Origin: Microbacterium oleivorans | Lineage (GTDB): Bacteria; Actinomycetota; Actinomycetes; Actinomycetales; Microbacteriaceae | Length of the DNA stretch: 64,000 bases | Assembly: GCF_023715745.1 (NCBI RefSeq) | Contig: NZ_JAMBOV010000005.1 | Span: forward strand, 1 to 64,000 | Reading direction: 5' to 3' | In this document: in pieces, positions 1 through 7,643 of the stretch | How positions within the stretch are numbered: the first letter of the stretch is position 1 | How the letters are laid out: the number at the start of each line of letters is the position of its first letter | Translations under genes and position numbers: made by a program | Notes under the pieces: generated by a model | Databases searched by the model: none | What the model was told of the DNA's origin: nothing | Seen by the model: only the letters and a program-made list of their open reading frames with translations

Positions 1-29
1 CCCCCACCCCGACCCCCACCCCGACCCCC
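1..29 (+). repeat. Pro-Thr coding tandem repeat
   Basis: Tandem copies of a 12-base C-rich unit encode alternating Pro and Thr in the frame of the truncated first gene. It reads as a flexible linker between an upstream exported region and the CWB2 domain. The array is cut by the window edge. Confidence 0.6.
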
Positions 30-1925
30 GCGCCCAGCCCCGACGCGGGCGCGCGGCTCGCGGCGCCGGCCGCTCCCACGATGCCGTCCGGGAACCGCCT
101 CAGCGCGGCCACCGCGGCCGACCAGACCGTCGCGGTCAGTAGGGCGCTCTTCCCCGACGGAAGCGCCGAAGTCGTCATCGCGGCGGCAAAGCGTCACGAT
201 GCGCAGATCGCCGCAGGGCTCGCCGGAGCCCGTCGCGCACCGATGCTCTACGTCGCACCCGACTCCATCCCCGCGGCGATCAAGAAGGAACTCGCCCGAT
301 TGAAGCCGACACGCATCCTCATCGTCGGTTCGACCGCCTCGGTAGGCAGCACCGTCGCACGGGTGCTCGGTCAGACGGCACCGGTCGAGCGCATCTCCGG
401 CGGCGACACCTACGCGCTCTCCCGCGCCGTGTTGCGGTTCCAGGGGGAGGTCGAGCGCGTGTACGTCGCCGACGGACGCACGATGGACACCGCACCGATC
501 GCGGCGGCGGCGGCTGCGGCCACGGGAAGCGGTTTCATGGCCGTCGACGGTCGCGGGACGGCGTCCGATGCCACCATGGCGGCGCTGAAGGACGTCGGTG
601 CGAAGGAGGTGGTCATGATGAACATCGCCTCGATGATGGGCAAGGGCTTCGTCGACCGCATCCGTTCCGCCGGGATCAGCGTGCGGCGCATGGCCGGCGG
701 CACGAGCGAGGCCGTGGCGATCTCCACCGCCGCCGACTATCCGAGCGCGACCACGCGAGGCGTCGTCGTCTCCGGCGTCGCGATCCCCAACCACGAGACC
801 GGCACGGCGGCAGCCGTGGCCGGTGCGCTCCGGCAGCCGTTCCTCTACTCGCGCACAGAGTGCGTGTCGGATGCCACGGCCGCTCTGCTCGACAAACGCA
901 GGGACAGCGTCCTCGCCGTCGGCCCCACCAGCCGCCTGCAGGCGGCCGTGCTCACGGGCGACGGCTGCACCGTCGTCCGCACGGCGGCGGCCGACAGTCT
1001 GCGCGACAAGATCGTCGCGACGATGAAGCGGCATCCCTCGTCGTCCTACGCCGTCACCGTGCGCCAGATCGGCGGTCTCGAGGTCCTGTCCGGCAAGACG
1101 GGTGCGACGCGGCGCGAACCGGCCAGCATGATGAAGCTCTTCGTCGCGTGGGCGGCGCTCGCACGCGTCGAGAAGAAGCAGGCGTCGCTGTCGACGAAGC
1201 TCTCGTCGGGTCTGACCGTCAAGGAATGTCTGCGCGAGCTCATCTGGATGTCCGACAACTACTGCCACACCGACCTCGTGCATTGGATCGGCATCTCGAA
1301 CCTCAACAAGCAGATCGCCGCGGCGGGTTACTCGCAGACGTCGTACGGTCGTGTGCTGAAGGGGCAGGACGTCCTCTACGGCGGCAACCGCACCACCTCG
1401 AACGATCTGAGTCTCCTGGTCGCGCGCCTCGAGAAGGGGCAGATCCTCAACAAAGCGCACACGACGCTGCTGCGCGACCTCATGCACACGCAGTTGTTCC
1501 GGTCCCGCATCCCGAACGGCATCCCGGCCTCGGCGTACCAGGCGTCCAAGCCCGGGTCGCTCTGGGTGAAGGGTGGGCTCCTGCAGGCCGACACCGCCAT
1601 CATCCGCGGCCCCAAAGCGACCTTCGTGCTTACGGTCATCGGCGACGCCGGATCGTCGAAGGCCGGCATCCGCGACATCGCGCGCACGGTGTACTCGCAC
1701 TTCAACGGCTCCTTCGGAGCCGCGGCGAAGCACTCCGATCTGCACGTCCGCACGACGAAGAACGCGACGTGGCGCAAGACGGCGGGGGGTGCCGTGGGCG
1801 GCACGATCCCGAAGGGCACCGCCCTGCAGGTCTCCGACTCCAAGCGGCACTGGTACAAGCTGCACTACCGCGGCGGCTACGCCTGGGTCTGGTACTCATC
1901 CCTCCGCAGCAACCTGGCCTACTGA
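1..1925 (+). CDS. Cell-wall-binding serine hydrolase (CWB2 + beta-lactamase-like + SH3), 5' partial
   Basis: The frame is open to the window edge, so the real start lies upstream; the visible part begins with a Pro-Thr repeat. Numbering from the ATG at 81, residues about 15-310 look like cell wall binding type 2 repeats. Residues about 325-540 are a beta-lactamase-like serine hydrolase with SxxK at 349-352 (SMMK), SDN at 391-393 and KGG at 497-499. The last 65 residues look like a bacterial SH3 domain. This suggests an exported protein held on the wall that acts on peptidoglycan or a beta-lactam-like substrate, but no substrate can be assigned. The signal peptide, if present, is outside the window. 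The next gene is convergent and ends 13 bases away. Confidence 0.8.
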   Translation, partial: PTPTPTPTPAPSPDAGARLAAPAAPTMPSGNRLSAATAADQTVAVSRALFPDGSAEVVIAAAKRHDAQIAAGLAGARRAPMLYVAPDSIPAAIKKELARLKPTRILIVGSTASVGSTVARVLGQTAPVERISGGDTYALSRAVLRFQGEVERVYVADGRTMDTAPIAAAAAAATGSGFMAVDGRGTASDATMAALKDVGAKEVVMMNIASMMGKGFVDRIRSAGISVRRMAGGTSEAVAISTAADYPSATTRGVVVSGVAIPNHETGTAAAVAGALRQPFLYSRTECVSDATAALLDKRRDSVLAVGPTSRLQAAVLTGDGCTVVRTAAADSLRDKIVATMKRHPSSSYAVTVRQIGGLEVLSGKTGATRREPASMMKLFVAWAALARVEKKQASLSTKLSSGLTVKECLRELIWMSDNYCHTDLVHWIGISNLNKQIAAAGYSQTSYGRVLKGQDVLYGGNRTTSNDLSLLVARLEKGQILNKAHTTLLRDLMHTQLFRSRIPNGIPASAYQASKPGSLWVKGGLLQADTAIIRGPKATFVLTVIGDAGSSKAGIRDIARTVYSHFNGSFGAAAKHSDLHVRTTKNATWRKTAGGAVGGTIPKGTALQVSDSKRHWYKLHYRGGYAWVWYSSLRSNLAY

Positions 1926-1938
1926 GACCGCCGCGGCG

Positions 1939-2562
1939 TCACGCCTCGGGGCGCCGCCGGAGGAGCTGGATGACGCACTGCTGCGGGTCGCACGACGAGC
2001 GCATGCCGTCGACCGCCAACGGTCCGCCGGCCTCGCTCAGAGCCCCCTGCATCAGTCCGAGGTGCACGTCGCAGAGCGTCTCGCGGTTGTCGGCCTGATC
2101 GGCGGCGTGCGCGCAGGGCGTCAGGTCGATCGTGAGGTGGTCCTCGTCGATCTCGGGGTCGAACCCGCCGTCGAGGAGCTGCTCGACCAGGGCGTCGAGC
2201 TGATGCTGTTCCTCGCCGGTCAGGGTGCCGGCCGTCTCGGGCATGACCCGACGCATGAGGTCGCCGCGCTCGACCGCGGCCCGCACCTTCCGCCGGTGCT
2301 CGGGGCTCGATACGCTCACGCCGTCGACGGCGCGGTAGAACACTCGCGGCCGGCCGCGGGTCGTGCGCTTCTCGATCTCGGTCGCGACGAAGCCGCGCTC
2401 GATGAGTCGCTGCAGGTGCTCCCGGACGGTGTTCGGGTGGAGGCCCGTCGCCGCGACGAGCTCGCCGACGGTCTGCTGCGGAGTCGTCTGCAGCAGGTGC
2501 AGGATCTCCACGCGCGATGACGTGGAGATCGCGTTGTAGGCGGTCGGGCGCCGGGCCGTCAT
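1939..2562 (-). CDS. ArsR/COG2345-type HTH regulator with four-Cys C-terminus
   Basis: A 207-residue predicted transcriptional regulator. Residues about 10-75 form a winged helix (VGELVAATGLHPNTVREHL) typical of the COG2345 group. The C-terminal half has cysteines spaced C-x13-C-x26-C-x4-C, starting at TPCAHAADQ and ending CDPQQC. Relatives such as SufR use C-terminal cysteines to bind an iron-sulfur cluster, so redox or Fe-S sensing is plausible; that is inference, and the spacing differs from SufR. The gene is divergent from the DUF427 gene, with 72 bases between starts, and no suf genes are nearby. Its target cannot be told from sequence. Confidence 0.75.
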   Translation of the reverse strand: MTARRPTAYNAISTSSRVEILHLLQTTPQQTVGELVAATGLHPNTVREHLQRLIERGFVATEIEKRTTRGRPRVFYRAVDGVSVSSPEHRRKVRAAVERGDLMRRVMPETAGTLTGEEQHQLDALVEQLLDGGFDPEIDEDHLTIDLTPCAHAADQADNRETLCDVHLGLMQGALSEAGGPLAVDGMRSSCDPQQCVIQLLRRRPEA

Positions 2563-2622
2563 GTCTTCATTATCGGGGGATCACGGATGCCGCGGGGCGG
2601 CCCCCGCTTATGATTCCGCCCG

Positions 2623-2628
2623 TAATCT
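2623..2628 (+). promoter_or_regulatory. -10 box TAATCT, leaderless start for DUF427 gene
   Basis: TAATCT ends six bases before the ATG at 2635, so transcription would begin at or next to the start codon. The same spacing recurs at many genes in this window. Confidence 0.5.
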
Positions 2629-2634
2629 GAGACC

Positions 2635-3132
2635 ATGCGGCATCCCACCCCCGACCCCGTCGGACCGGGCCAGGAGAGCGTCTGGGACTACCCCCGGCCT
2701 CCCCGCGTCGAACCGGTCGCCGGTACCGTCACGATCACGCTCGGCGGTGAGCGCATCGTCACCACCGACCGCGCCCTGCGTGTGCTGGAGACGAGTCATC
2801 CGCCGGTCTACTATCTGCCGATCGACGACTTCGCCGTCGGTGCGCTGACGCCCGGGCAGGGCTCCTCGTTCTGCGAGTTCAAGGGCGCCGCCCGCTACCT
2901 CGATGTCCACGGCGGGGGAGTGGCGCGCCCCGCCGCGGCGTGGAACTACCCGCATCCCGAGCCCGGGTACGAGGCGCTCGCGGATCGGGTGGCGGTGTAC
3001 GCGCAGCAGATGGACGAGTGCACGGTGGCGGGAGAGGTCGTCACGCCGCAGCCCGGACGCTTCTACGGCGGCTGGGTGACCTCTCAGGTCGTCGGACCGT
3101 TCAAGGGCGTGCCCGGCTCGATGGGCTGGTGA
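2635..3132 (+). CDS. DUF427 domain-containing protein
   Basis: A 165-residue protein matching the DUF427 family: residues 15-60 carry ESVWDYPRPPRVEP and the TITLGGERIVTT strand, followed by PVYYLPIDDF, SSFCEFKGAARYLDV and WNYPHPEPGYEALADRVAVY, all recognisable family blocks. Members are small beta-rich soluble proteins of unknown biochemical role. It appears to be leaderless (TAATCT box six bases upstream). It sits between a divergent HTH regulator and a convergent HAD phosphatase, so it is probably monocistronic. Confidence 0.85.
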   Translation: MRHPTPDPVGPGQESVWDYPRPPRVEPVAGTVTITLGGERIVTTDRALRVLETSHPPVYYLPIDDFAVGALTPGQGSSFCEFKGAARYLDVHGGGVARPAAAWNYPHPEPGYEALADRVAVYAQQMDECTVAGEVVTPQPGRFYGGWVTSQVVGPFKGVPGSMGW

Positions 3133-3144
3133 GGGTGCCGGCCG

Positions 3145-3969
3145 TCAGAGTCCGAGCGCGGCCTGCACGTCGGGCGAGTCGCTCTCGGTGGGCTCGTCGC
3201 GGACCAGGTCCGCGACGGAGCCCAGGATCTCGTCGGGTCGGAACGGGTACCGCTCGATCTCTGCGGCGTCGCTGATGCCGGTGAGGACGAGGACGGTGTG
3301 CAGTCCCGCCTCGATGCCGGCGACGACATCCGTGTCCATGCGGTCGCCGATCATCCCCGTGTTCTCGGAGTGCGCGCCGATGCGGTTGAGGGCCGACCGG
3401 AACATCATCGGGTTCGGCTTGCCGACGACGTAGGGCTCCTTGCCGGTCGCCTTCGTGATGAGCGCAGAGATCGCCCCCGTCGCCGGCAGCACCCCCTCGG
3501 TCGAGGGGCCGGTCGCGTCGGGATTGGTGGCGATGAAGCGGGACCCCGCGCCGATGAAGCGGATCGCCTTGGTGATCGCCTCGAACGAGTAGTTGCGCGT
3601 CTCGCCGACGACGACGTAGTCGGGCCGGGTCTCGGTCATGATGAAGCCTGCCTCGTGCAGCGCCGTCGTCAGACCGGCCTCGCCGATCACGAACGCACTG
3701 CCCCCGGGCATCTGCGACGCCAGGAAATCCGCCGTCGCGAGCGCCGACGTCCAGATGGCCTCCTCGGGGACGACGAGTCCCGACGCGCGCAGGCGGGCGC
3801 TGAGGTCGCGGGGCGTGAAGATCGAGTTGTTGGTGAGGACCAGGAACGGCGTGCCCTCGTCGCGCCACTGCTCGAGGAGCTCAGCCGCCCCCGGGATGGG
3901 GGTGTTCTCGTGGACGAGTACCCCGTCCATGTCGGTCAGCCAGCACTCGATGTCCGCGCGGGTCCGCAT
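3145..3969 (-). CDS. HAD-IIA family sugar/nucleotide phosphatase (NagD-like)
   Basis: A 274-residue HAD hydrolase. Motif I is DMDGVL at residues 13-18, motif II is LTNNS near 45, the Lys motif lies around GKPNPMMFR, and GDRMDTDVVAGIEAG gives motif IV. The C2-type cap between motifs II and III and the DMDGV form place it in the NagD/AraL branch, which dephosphorylates small phosphorylated metabolites. The natural substrate is unknown. It appears to be leaderless: ACCCTA at 3976-3981 (TAGGGT on the coding strand) lies six bases before the start. Confidence 0.85.
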   Translation of the reverse strand: MRTRADIECWLTDMDGVLVHENTPIPGAAELLEQWRDEGTPFLVLTNNSIFTPRDLSARLRASGLVVPEEAIWTSALATADFLASQMPGGSAFVIGEAGLTTALHEAGFIMTETRPDYVVVGETRNYSFEAITKAIRFIGAGSRFIATNPDATGPSTEGVLPATGAISALITKATGKEPYVVGKPNPMMFRSALNRIGAHSENTGMIGDRMDTDVVAGIEAGLHTVLVLTGISDAAEIERYPFRPDEILGSVADLVRDEPTESDSPDVQAALGL

Positions 3970-4006
3970 GCGACCACCCTACGCCCGGCGCGCACCGTGC
4001 CCGGGT

Positions 4007-4657
4007 TCAGGCGCCGCGGCGGAAGGTCGTGTGGACCACGCCGCTCTCGGCGGCTTCCGAGGTCACCGTGTAGTCCGTTTCGAGCCCGCGCAGGTCGTCC
4101 CACAGGCGCACCCCGCGTCCGAGCAGGATCGGCACGATGGCGACGTGGAGATCGTCGACGAGTCCCTCGCGCAGGAAGGCGCGCGCCGTCTCGGCGCCGC
4201 CTCCGATCCGGATGTCGCGGCCGCCCGCGAGATCGCGCGCGTGTGCCAGTGCCTCGGCCGGCGTCGCGGTGAGGAAGTGGAACTCGGTCCCGTTCGCGAA
4301 CGCGAGGGGCCGCCGCGGCGAGTGTGTGAGGACGAGGACCGGGAAACCGAACGGCGGCTCGTCGCCCCACCATCCGCGCCAGTCGGGATCGTCGGGGTTC
4401 GCGTGCAGACCGAACATGCCGGCGCCCATGATCTCCGCGCCGAGTTCTGCGAAGTACCGCTGCGCGTAGGTGTCGTCGACACCGGTCGTGCCCTGCCCGG
4501 AGGTGTCGTGCAGCACGCGCTCACGGAAGGTCCGGGTCGCCGTGTAGTCCCTCGTGAGTTTGCCCCAGTCCTCGCCGAACGGGTTCTCCGGCGTCTGATC
4601 CGTCGTCGTGGCGAAGCCGTCGAGCGAGATGTTGAGGTCGACGCGGACACGTGTCAT
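4007..4657 (-). CDS. RibD C-terminal / dihydrofolate reductase-like protein
   Basis: A 216-residue NADPH-dependent reductase-like protein of the RibD C-terminal fold: it begins VRVDLNISLDGFATT and has the glycine-rich nucleotide-binding stretch IRIGGGAETARAFLREGLVDDLHVAIVPI in two blocks. Stand-alone actinobacterial members are commonly annotated as dihydrofolate reductase family proteins; the substrate is unknown. A longer frame reaches 4714, but the start at 4657 is chosen because GGAAGGA lies six bases upstream. It is followed on the same strand by the HAD-IIA gene. Confidence 0.8.
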   Translation of the reverse strand: MTRVRVDLNISLDGFATTTDQTPENPFGEDWGKLTRDYTATRTFRERVLHDTSGQGTTGVDDTYAQRYFAELGAEIMGAGMFGLHANPDDPDWRGWWGDEPPFGFPVLVLTHSPRRPLAFANGTEFHFLTATPAEALAHARDLAGGRDIRIGGGAETARAFLREGLVDDLHVAIVPILLGRGVRLWDDLRGLETDYTVTSEAAESGVVHTTFRRGA

Positions 4658-4773
4658 GGCGATCCTTCCGGAGAGGGCCGAGCGCGATCGGCCGCTCCAG
4701 TGTCCCGCATACACGGGCCCGCGTCGACGCGTCGGTTCAGGCTGTGGCGACCTCGTACGCCGGTTCGCGCTAC

Positions 4774-4779
4774 TAGGCT
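4774..4779 (+). promoter_or_regulatory. -10 box TAGGCT upstream of leader ORF and TIGR04141 gene
   Basis: TAGGCT has the form of the -10 hexamers elsewhere in the window. It would start a transcript around 4786, just before the ATG of a short leader ORF. No convincing -35 is seen. Confidence 0.4.
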
Positions 4780-4788
4780 TACCCGCAA

Positions 4789-4821
4789 ATGCTAAGGGCC
4801 GCGACTTGGGGGAGTACGTGA
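4789..4821 (+). CDS. 10-codon leader ORF overlapping the TIGR04141 gene start
   Basis: ATG at 4789 opens a 10-residue peptide (MLRAATWGST) whose TGA at 4819-4821 overlaps the GTG at 4818 in a GTGA junction. The TAGGCT box nine bases upstream would place this ATG at or near the transcript 5' end. Such a leader could couple or gate translation of the downstream gene. It is a prediction from layout only, and chance occurrence cannot be excluded for so short an ORF. Confidence 0.35.
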   Translation: MLRAATWGST

Positions 4822-6455
4822 CTACGCGATCAATGTCGATCTACGCGCTAAAACCTGGACTGACCGTCGAAGATTCACTGCGGGATGATCACGGCTACAC
4901 CGAGACCGCTGCCCACGTAGGTGCTTTACCGGAGCTCCGCGTGTTCATCAAACGGGGCTCTCACGGTCCTCCTTGGTGGAAGGAGTATCTCGATCTGGGC
5001 GACGATCTCCTTCAGGGGACTAATTCGGCCGCGGCGTTCGTGCCGTCAGGCAAACGAATCATGGTGCTGACCTTTGGAGCGGGTCAGTTTTTGTTGCGGG
5101 ATGACTCTTACGAGCACGACTTCGGCACGCGTGTGGTTTTGAATGCGGTGGACCCACGCAAGCTGAAGAGCACGGAGACCCTCGACCCTGACTCGTCGCA
5201 GCGGCGTAGAACGCAGATTCCGTACGACGGGGACCTGGCGCTGCTGAGCTTCGCCGGAGACGCGTCGGTACTGAAGAGCCTCACCGGCAAAGCGCGACCA
5301 AAGTACAACGACCTGGTCAGGAGCGTGACCGGCTCCAGCAGCCTGCGCGTCACAACTCCAGCACGGGCTGAAGACCTCCCCAGGTTGCTTTCACGACTAC
5401 ACAAGCTCTACAAGTCGGACGACTTCCTTAAGACGTTTCCCGATGTCGCGAAGATTCGTCCCATCACAGACCCGACGTTGATCTCGACCTTGGACGAGAA
5501 GCTGTCTGCGGCGATATTCGAGCTTTCCGCTCCGATCGTGCTGACGGTTCCGGACATCCTCGATTATCGAGACGAGTCGTTCATTCAGTTCTCTGGCCGA
5601 GGTGTGAGTCCGGTATTCGACGACGTCTATGTGAAGCACTATCGGGAGTACCTGGAAGATCACGGCGTTGTGTCGGATACCATGTCGGTAGACGTCCTCA
5701 AGCACGACCATATGTTGCTTCTTGACGGGAGCAACAATCAACGTCAGCGCTGGTCGATTTACAAGTCGCTTGTCTATGAAGTGTCGGACGCAACGGACTA
5801 CAGCTATCACTTCAGTGATGGGTCCTGGTTCCGAGTGGCCGCCGACCTGATCGTGGCTTTGCGGCAGGATATCGACCCATACTGGGTCGACGCGAATCTC
5901 CCGGAGCATAGGTGGCCGTCGGAGGCTGAGTACAACAAGGAGGTCAGCAGGGCGCTGAACGCAGTCTGTCTCGATCAGACGAACGTAAGCCCAAAAGGGC
6001 AGACTGCTGTCGAGCCGTGCGACATCCTCCGTGTGGTTGAGGACAAGTTTGAGCTGGTCCATGTCAAGATCGGAACGAGTTCGGCCAATCTAAGCCATTT
6101 ATTCAATCAAGCAGTCAACTCAGCGGAATTGCTGAGGAGCGAGAAGCGATCGAGTGCAAAACTGCACAAACTTGTTGAAAAGAAAGCGGACTCGGCGACT
6201 GCTGACTCACTGATAGAGGCTGTGGAGCGCGACCAGTTCGCAGTCGCGATCGCCATCGTGAGCCACAAGCGGTCTCCCGAGCGCAAGTCGGACAATCTGC
6301 CCATCTTCTCCAGGATCTCGTTGCGTCGGGCACTGCGGAGTTTGTCCGCGATGCGTGTGCCGGTAAGTGTCCAGCTGGTTCCAGATGCCACGGACCGCGC
6401 TGGCAAGGCGAAACCTCGAAAGCCTCGTACGCCAAAGTTCGTCGTGAACGATTAG
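4818..6455 (+). CDS. Sporadically distributed TIGR04141/DUF6119-type protein
   Basis: A 545-residue protein that I recognise as the TIGR04141 (DUF6119) type: an N-terminal SIYALKPG...VEDSL block, a central VLTVPDILDY and FSGRG region, and a C-terminal block with D402, E412, K417 and SSANLSHLFNQAVNSAELL. The last block resembles a degenerate restriction-endonuclease-like core (CDIL then FELVHVK), which is inference. Family members are patchily distributed, and a role in defence or on mobile elements is suspected but not assigned here. The GTG at 4818 is chosen for the GGGGGAG three bases before it; ATG at 4833 is the alternative. Base composition is visibly less GC-rich than the neighbours, with many GTT, AAG, CAA and TTG codons, pointing to recent acquisition. 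No partner gene is adjacent. Confidence 0.75.
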   Translation: MTTRSMSIYALKPGLTVEDSLRDDHGYTETAAHVGALPELRVFIKRGSHGPPWWKEYLDLGDDLLQGTNSAAAFVPSGKRIMVLTFGAGQFLLRDDSYEHDFGTRVVLNAVDPRKLKSTETLDPDSSQRRRTQIPYDGDLALLSFAGDASVLKSLTGKARPKYNDLVRSVTGSSSLRVTTPARAEDLPRLLSRLHKLYKSDDFLKTFPDVAKIRPITDPTLISTLDEKLSAAIFELSAPIVLTVPDILDYRDESFIQFSGRGVSPVFDDVYVKHYREYLEDHGVVSDTMSVDVLKHDHMLLLDGSNNQRQRWSIYKSLVYEVSDATDYSYHFSDGSWFRVAADLIVALRQDIDPYWVDANLPEHRWPSEAEYNKEVSRALNAVCLDQTNVSPKGQTAVEPCDILRVVEDKFELVHVKIGTSSANLSHLFNQAVNSAELLRSEKRSSAKLHKLVEKKADSATADSLIEAVERDQFAVAIAIVSHKRSPERKSDNLPIFSRISLRRALRSLSAMRVPVSVQLVPDATDRAGKAKPRKPRTPKFVVND

Positions 6456-6508
6456 GCAGTGTCCATCAAGTTATCGTCAGATGTCGGTCGTGGCCGGGTC
6501 TGCGGGCG

Positions 6509-7570
6509 TCACTTGATCGCAACCGCGTCGTCCCTGACGTCGCCTTCCCAGTTCGGGGTCCAGCCGAGAGACGGCGCGACGTACTTCGCGAAGGACTCGA
6601 CGAGGCGCAGATTGAACTCCACGCCGAGCTGGCTCGGGATCGTGAGCATGAGGGTGTCGGCCTCGCGGACGGCCGCGTCGTGCTGCAGCTGCTCGACGAG
6701 CTCGTCGGGCGTTCCGGCGTACGTCTTGCCGAAGGTCGACCGAATGCCGTCGATGATCCCGATCTGATCGCCGTCGTCGCGGCCGCCGAAGTACATGGCG
6801 TCCTCTGCCGTGGTGATCGGGAAGATGCTGCGGCTCACGGAGACGCGCGGCGTCCCCGCGTGGCCGGCCTCGCGCCACGCCGCGCGGAACGCGTCGATCT
6901 GCTCGGCCTGCAGGATGTCGAACGGCCGTCCGTCGGCCGAGGTCAGCAGCGTCGAGGACATGAGGTTCACGCCCATCCGGCCCGCCCACTCGGCCGAGTC
7001 GCGGTTGCCCGCGCCCCACCAGATGCGCGAGCGCAGTCCGGGGGAGTTCGGTTCGATGCGCTGGAGACCCGCGCCTCCGCCGAAGGGGCTGTGCGGGTCG
7101 CGCTCGGCGAGCCCTTGGCCCTCGACCGCGCGTAGGAACAGGTCGAAGTGCTCGCGGGCGATGTCGGCGCCGCGCGGGTCGGTCGAGCCGGTGTAGCCGA
7201 AGGTCTCGTAGCCGCGGACGACGCTTTCGGGTGACCCGCGGCTCACGCCGAGGGCGAGTCGCCCGTCGCTGATGAGGTCGACGGCTGCCGCCTCCTCCGC
7301 GAGGTAGAGCGGGTTCTCGTAGCGCATGTCGATGACGCCCGTGCCGACCTCGATGCGCGAGGTGCGCGCGGCGATCGCGGCGAGCAGCGGCATGGGCGAT
7401 GCCTGCTGGCGGGCGAAGTGGTGCACGCGGAAGTACGCGCCGTTCACCCCGAGCTCGTCCATGCCCTGGGCGAGGTCGATCGCCTGCAGCATCGAGTCGC
7501 CGGCGGTGAGCTCGCGGCCCCCGCCGAGGGGACCGTAGTGGCCGAAGGAGAGCGTTCCGAAGCGTTGCAT
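6509..7570 (-). CDS. LLM class flavin-dependent oxidoreductase
   Basis: A 353-residue bacterial luciferase-like monooxygenase. The TIM-barrel family blocks are visible: AIDLAQGMDELGVNGAYFRVHHF near residue 30, RIEVGTGVIDMRYENPLYLAEEAAAVDLISDGRLALGVSRG around 75-115, and the C-terminal GTPDELVEQL. These enzymes use reduced flavin and oxygen on diverse substrates, and this one cannot be narrowed further. It is convergent with the TIGR04141 gene. A hairpin at 7590-7625 separates it from the reductase gene upstream on the same strand. Confidence 0.88.
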   Translation of the reverse strand: MQRFGTLSFGHYGPLGGGRELTAGDSMLQAIDLAQGMDELGVNGAYFRVHHFARQQASPMPLLAAIAARTSRIEVGTGVIDMRYENPLYLAEEAAAVDLISDGRLALGVSRGSPESVVRGYETFGYTGSTDPRGADIAREHFDLFLRAVEGQGLAERDPHSPFGGGAGLQRIEPNSPGLRSRIWWGAGNRDSAEWAGRMGVNLMSSTLLTSADGRPFDILQAEQIDAFRAAWREAGHAGTPRVSVSRSIFPITTAEDAMYFGGRDDGDQIGIIDGIRSTFGKTYAGTPDELVEQLQHDAAVREADTLMLTIPSQLGVEFNLRLVESFAKYVAPSLGWTPNWEGDVRDDAVAIK

Positions 7571-7589
7571 ACCTGCGACAACGCGACGG

Positions 7590-7625
7590 CCGCGGCATCC
7601 ATTCCGATGAATATGGATGCCGCGG
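7590..7625 (-). terminator. Hairpin between QorB-like and LLM genes
   Basis: Arms 7590-7602 and 7613-7625 form a perfect 13-bp stem with a 10-base loop. No T-run follows. Each arm holds the GGCATCC/GGATGCC octamer core found in two other hairpins of the window. Position suggests it ends the transcript of the reductase gene at 7644-8504. Confidence 0.6.
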
Positions 7626-7643
7626 TCGCGGAAGCGTGCGTCG

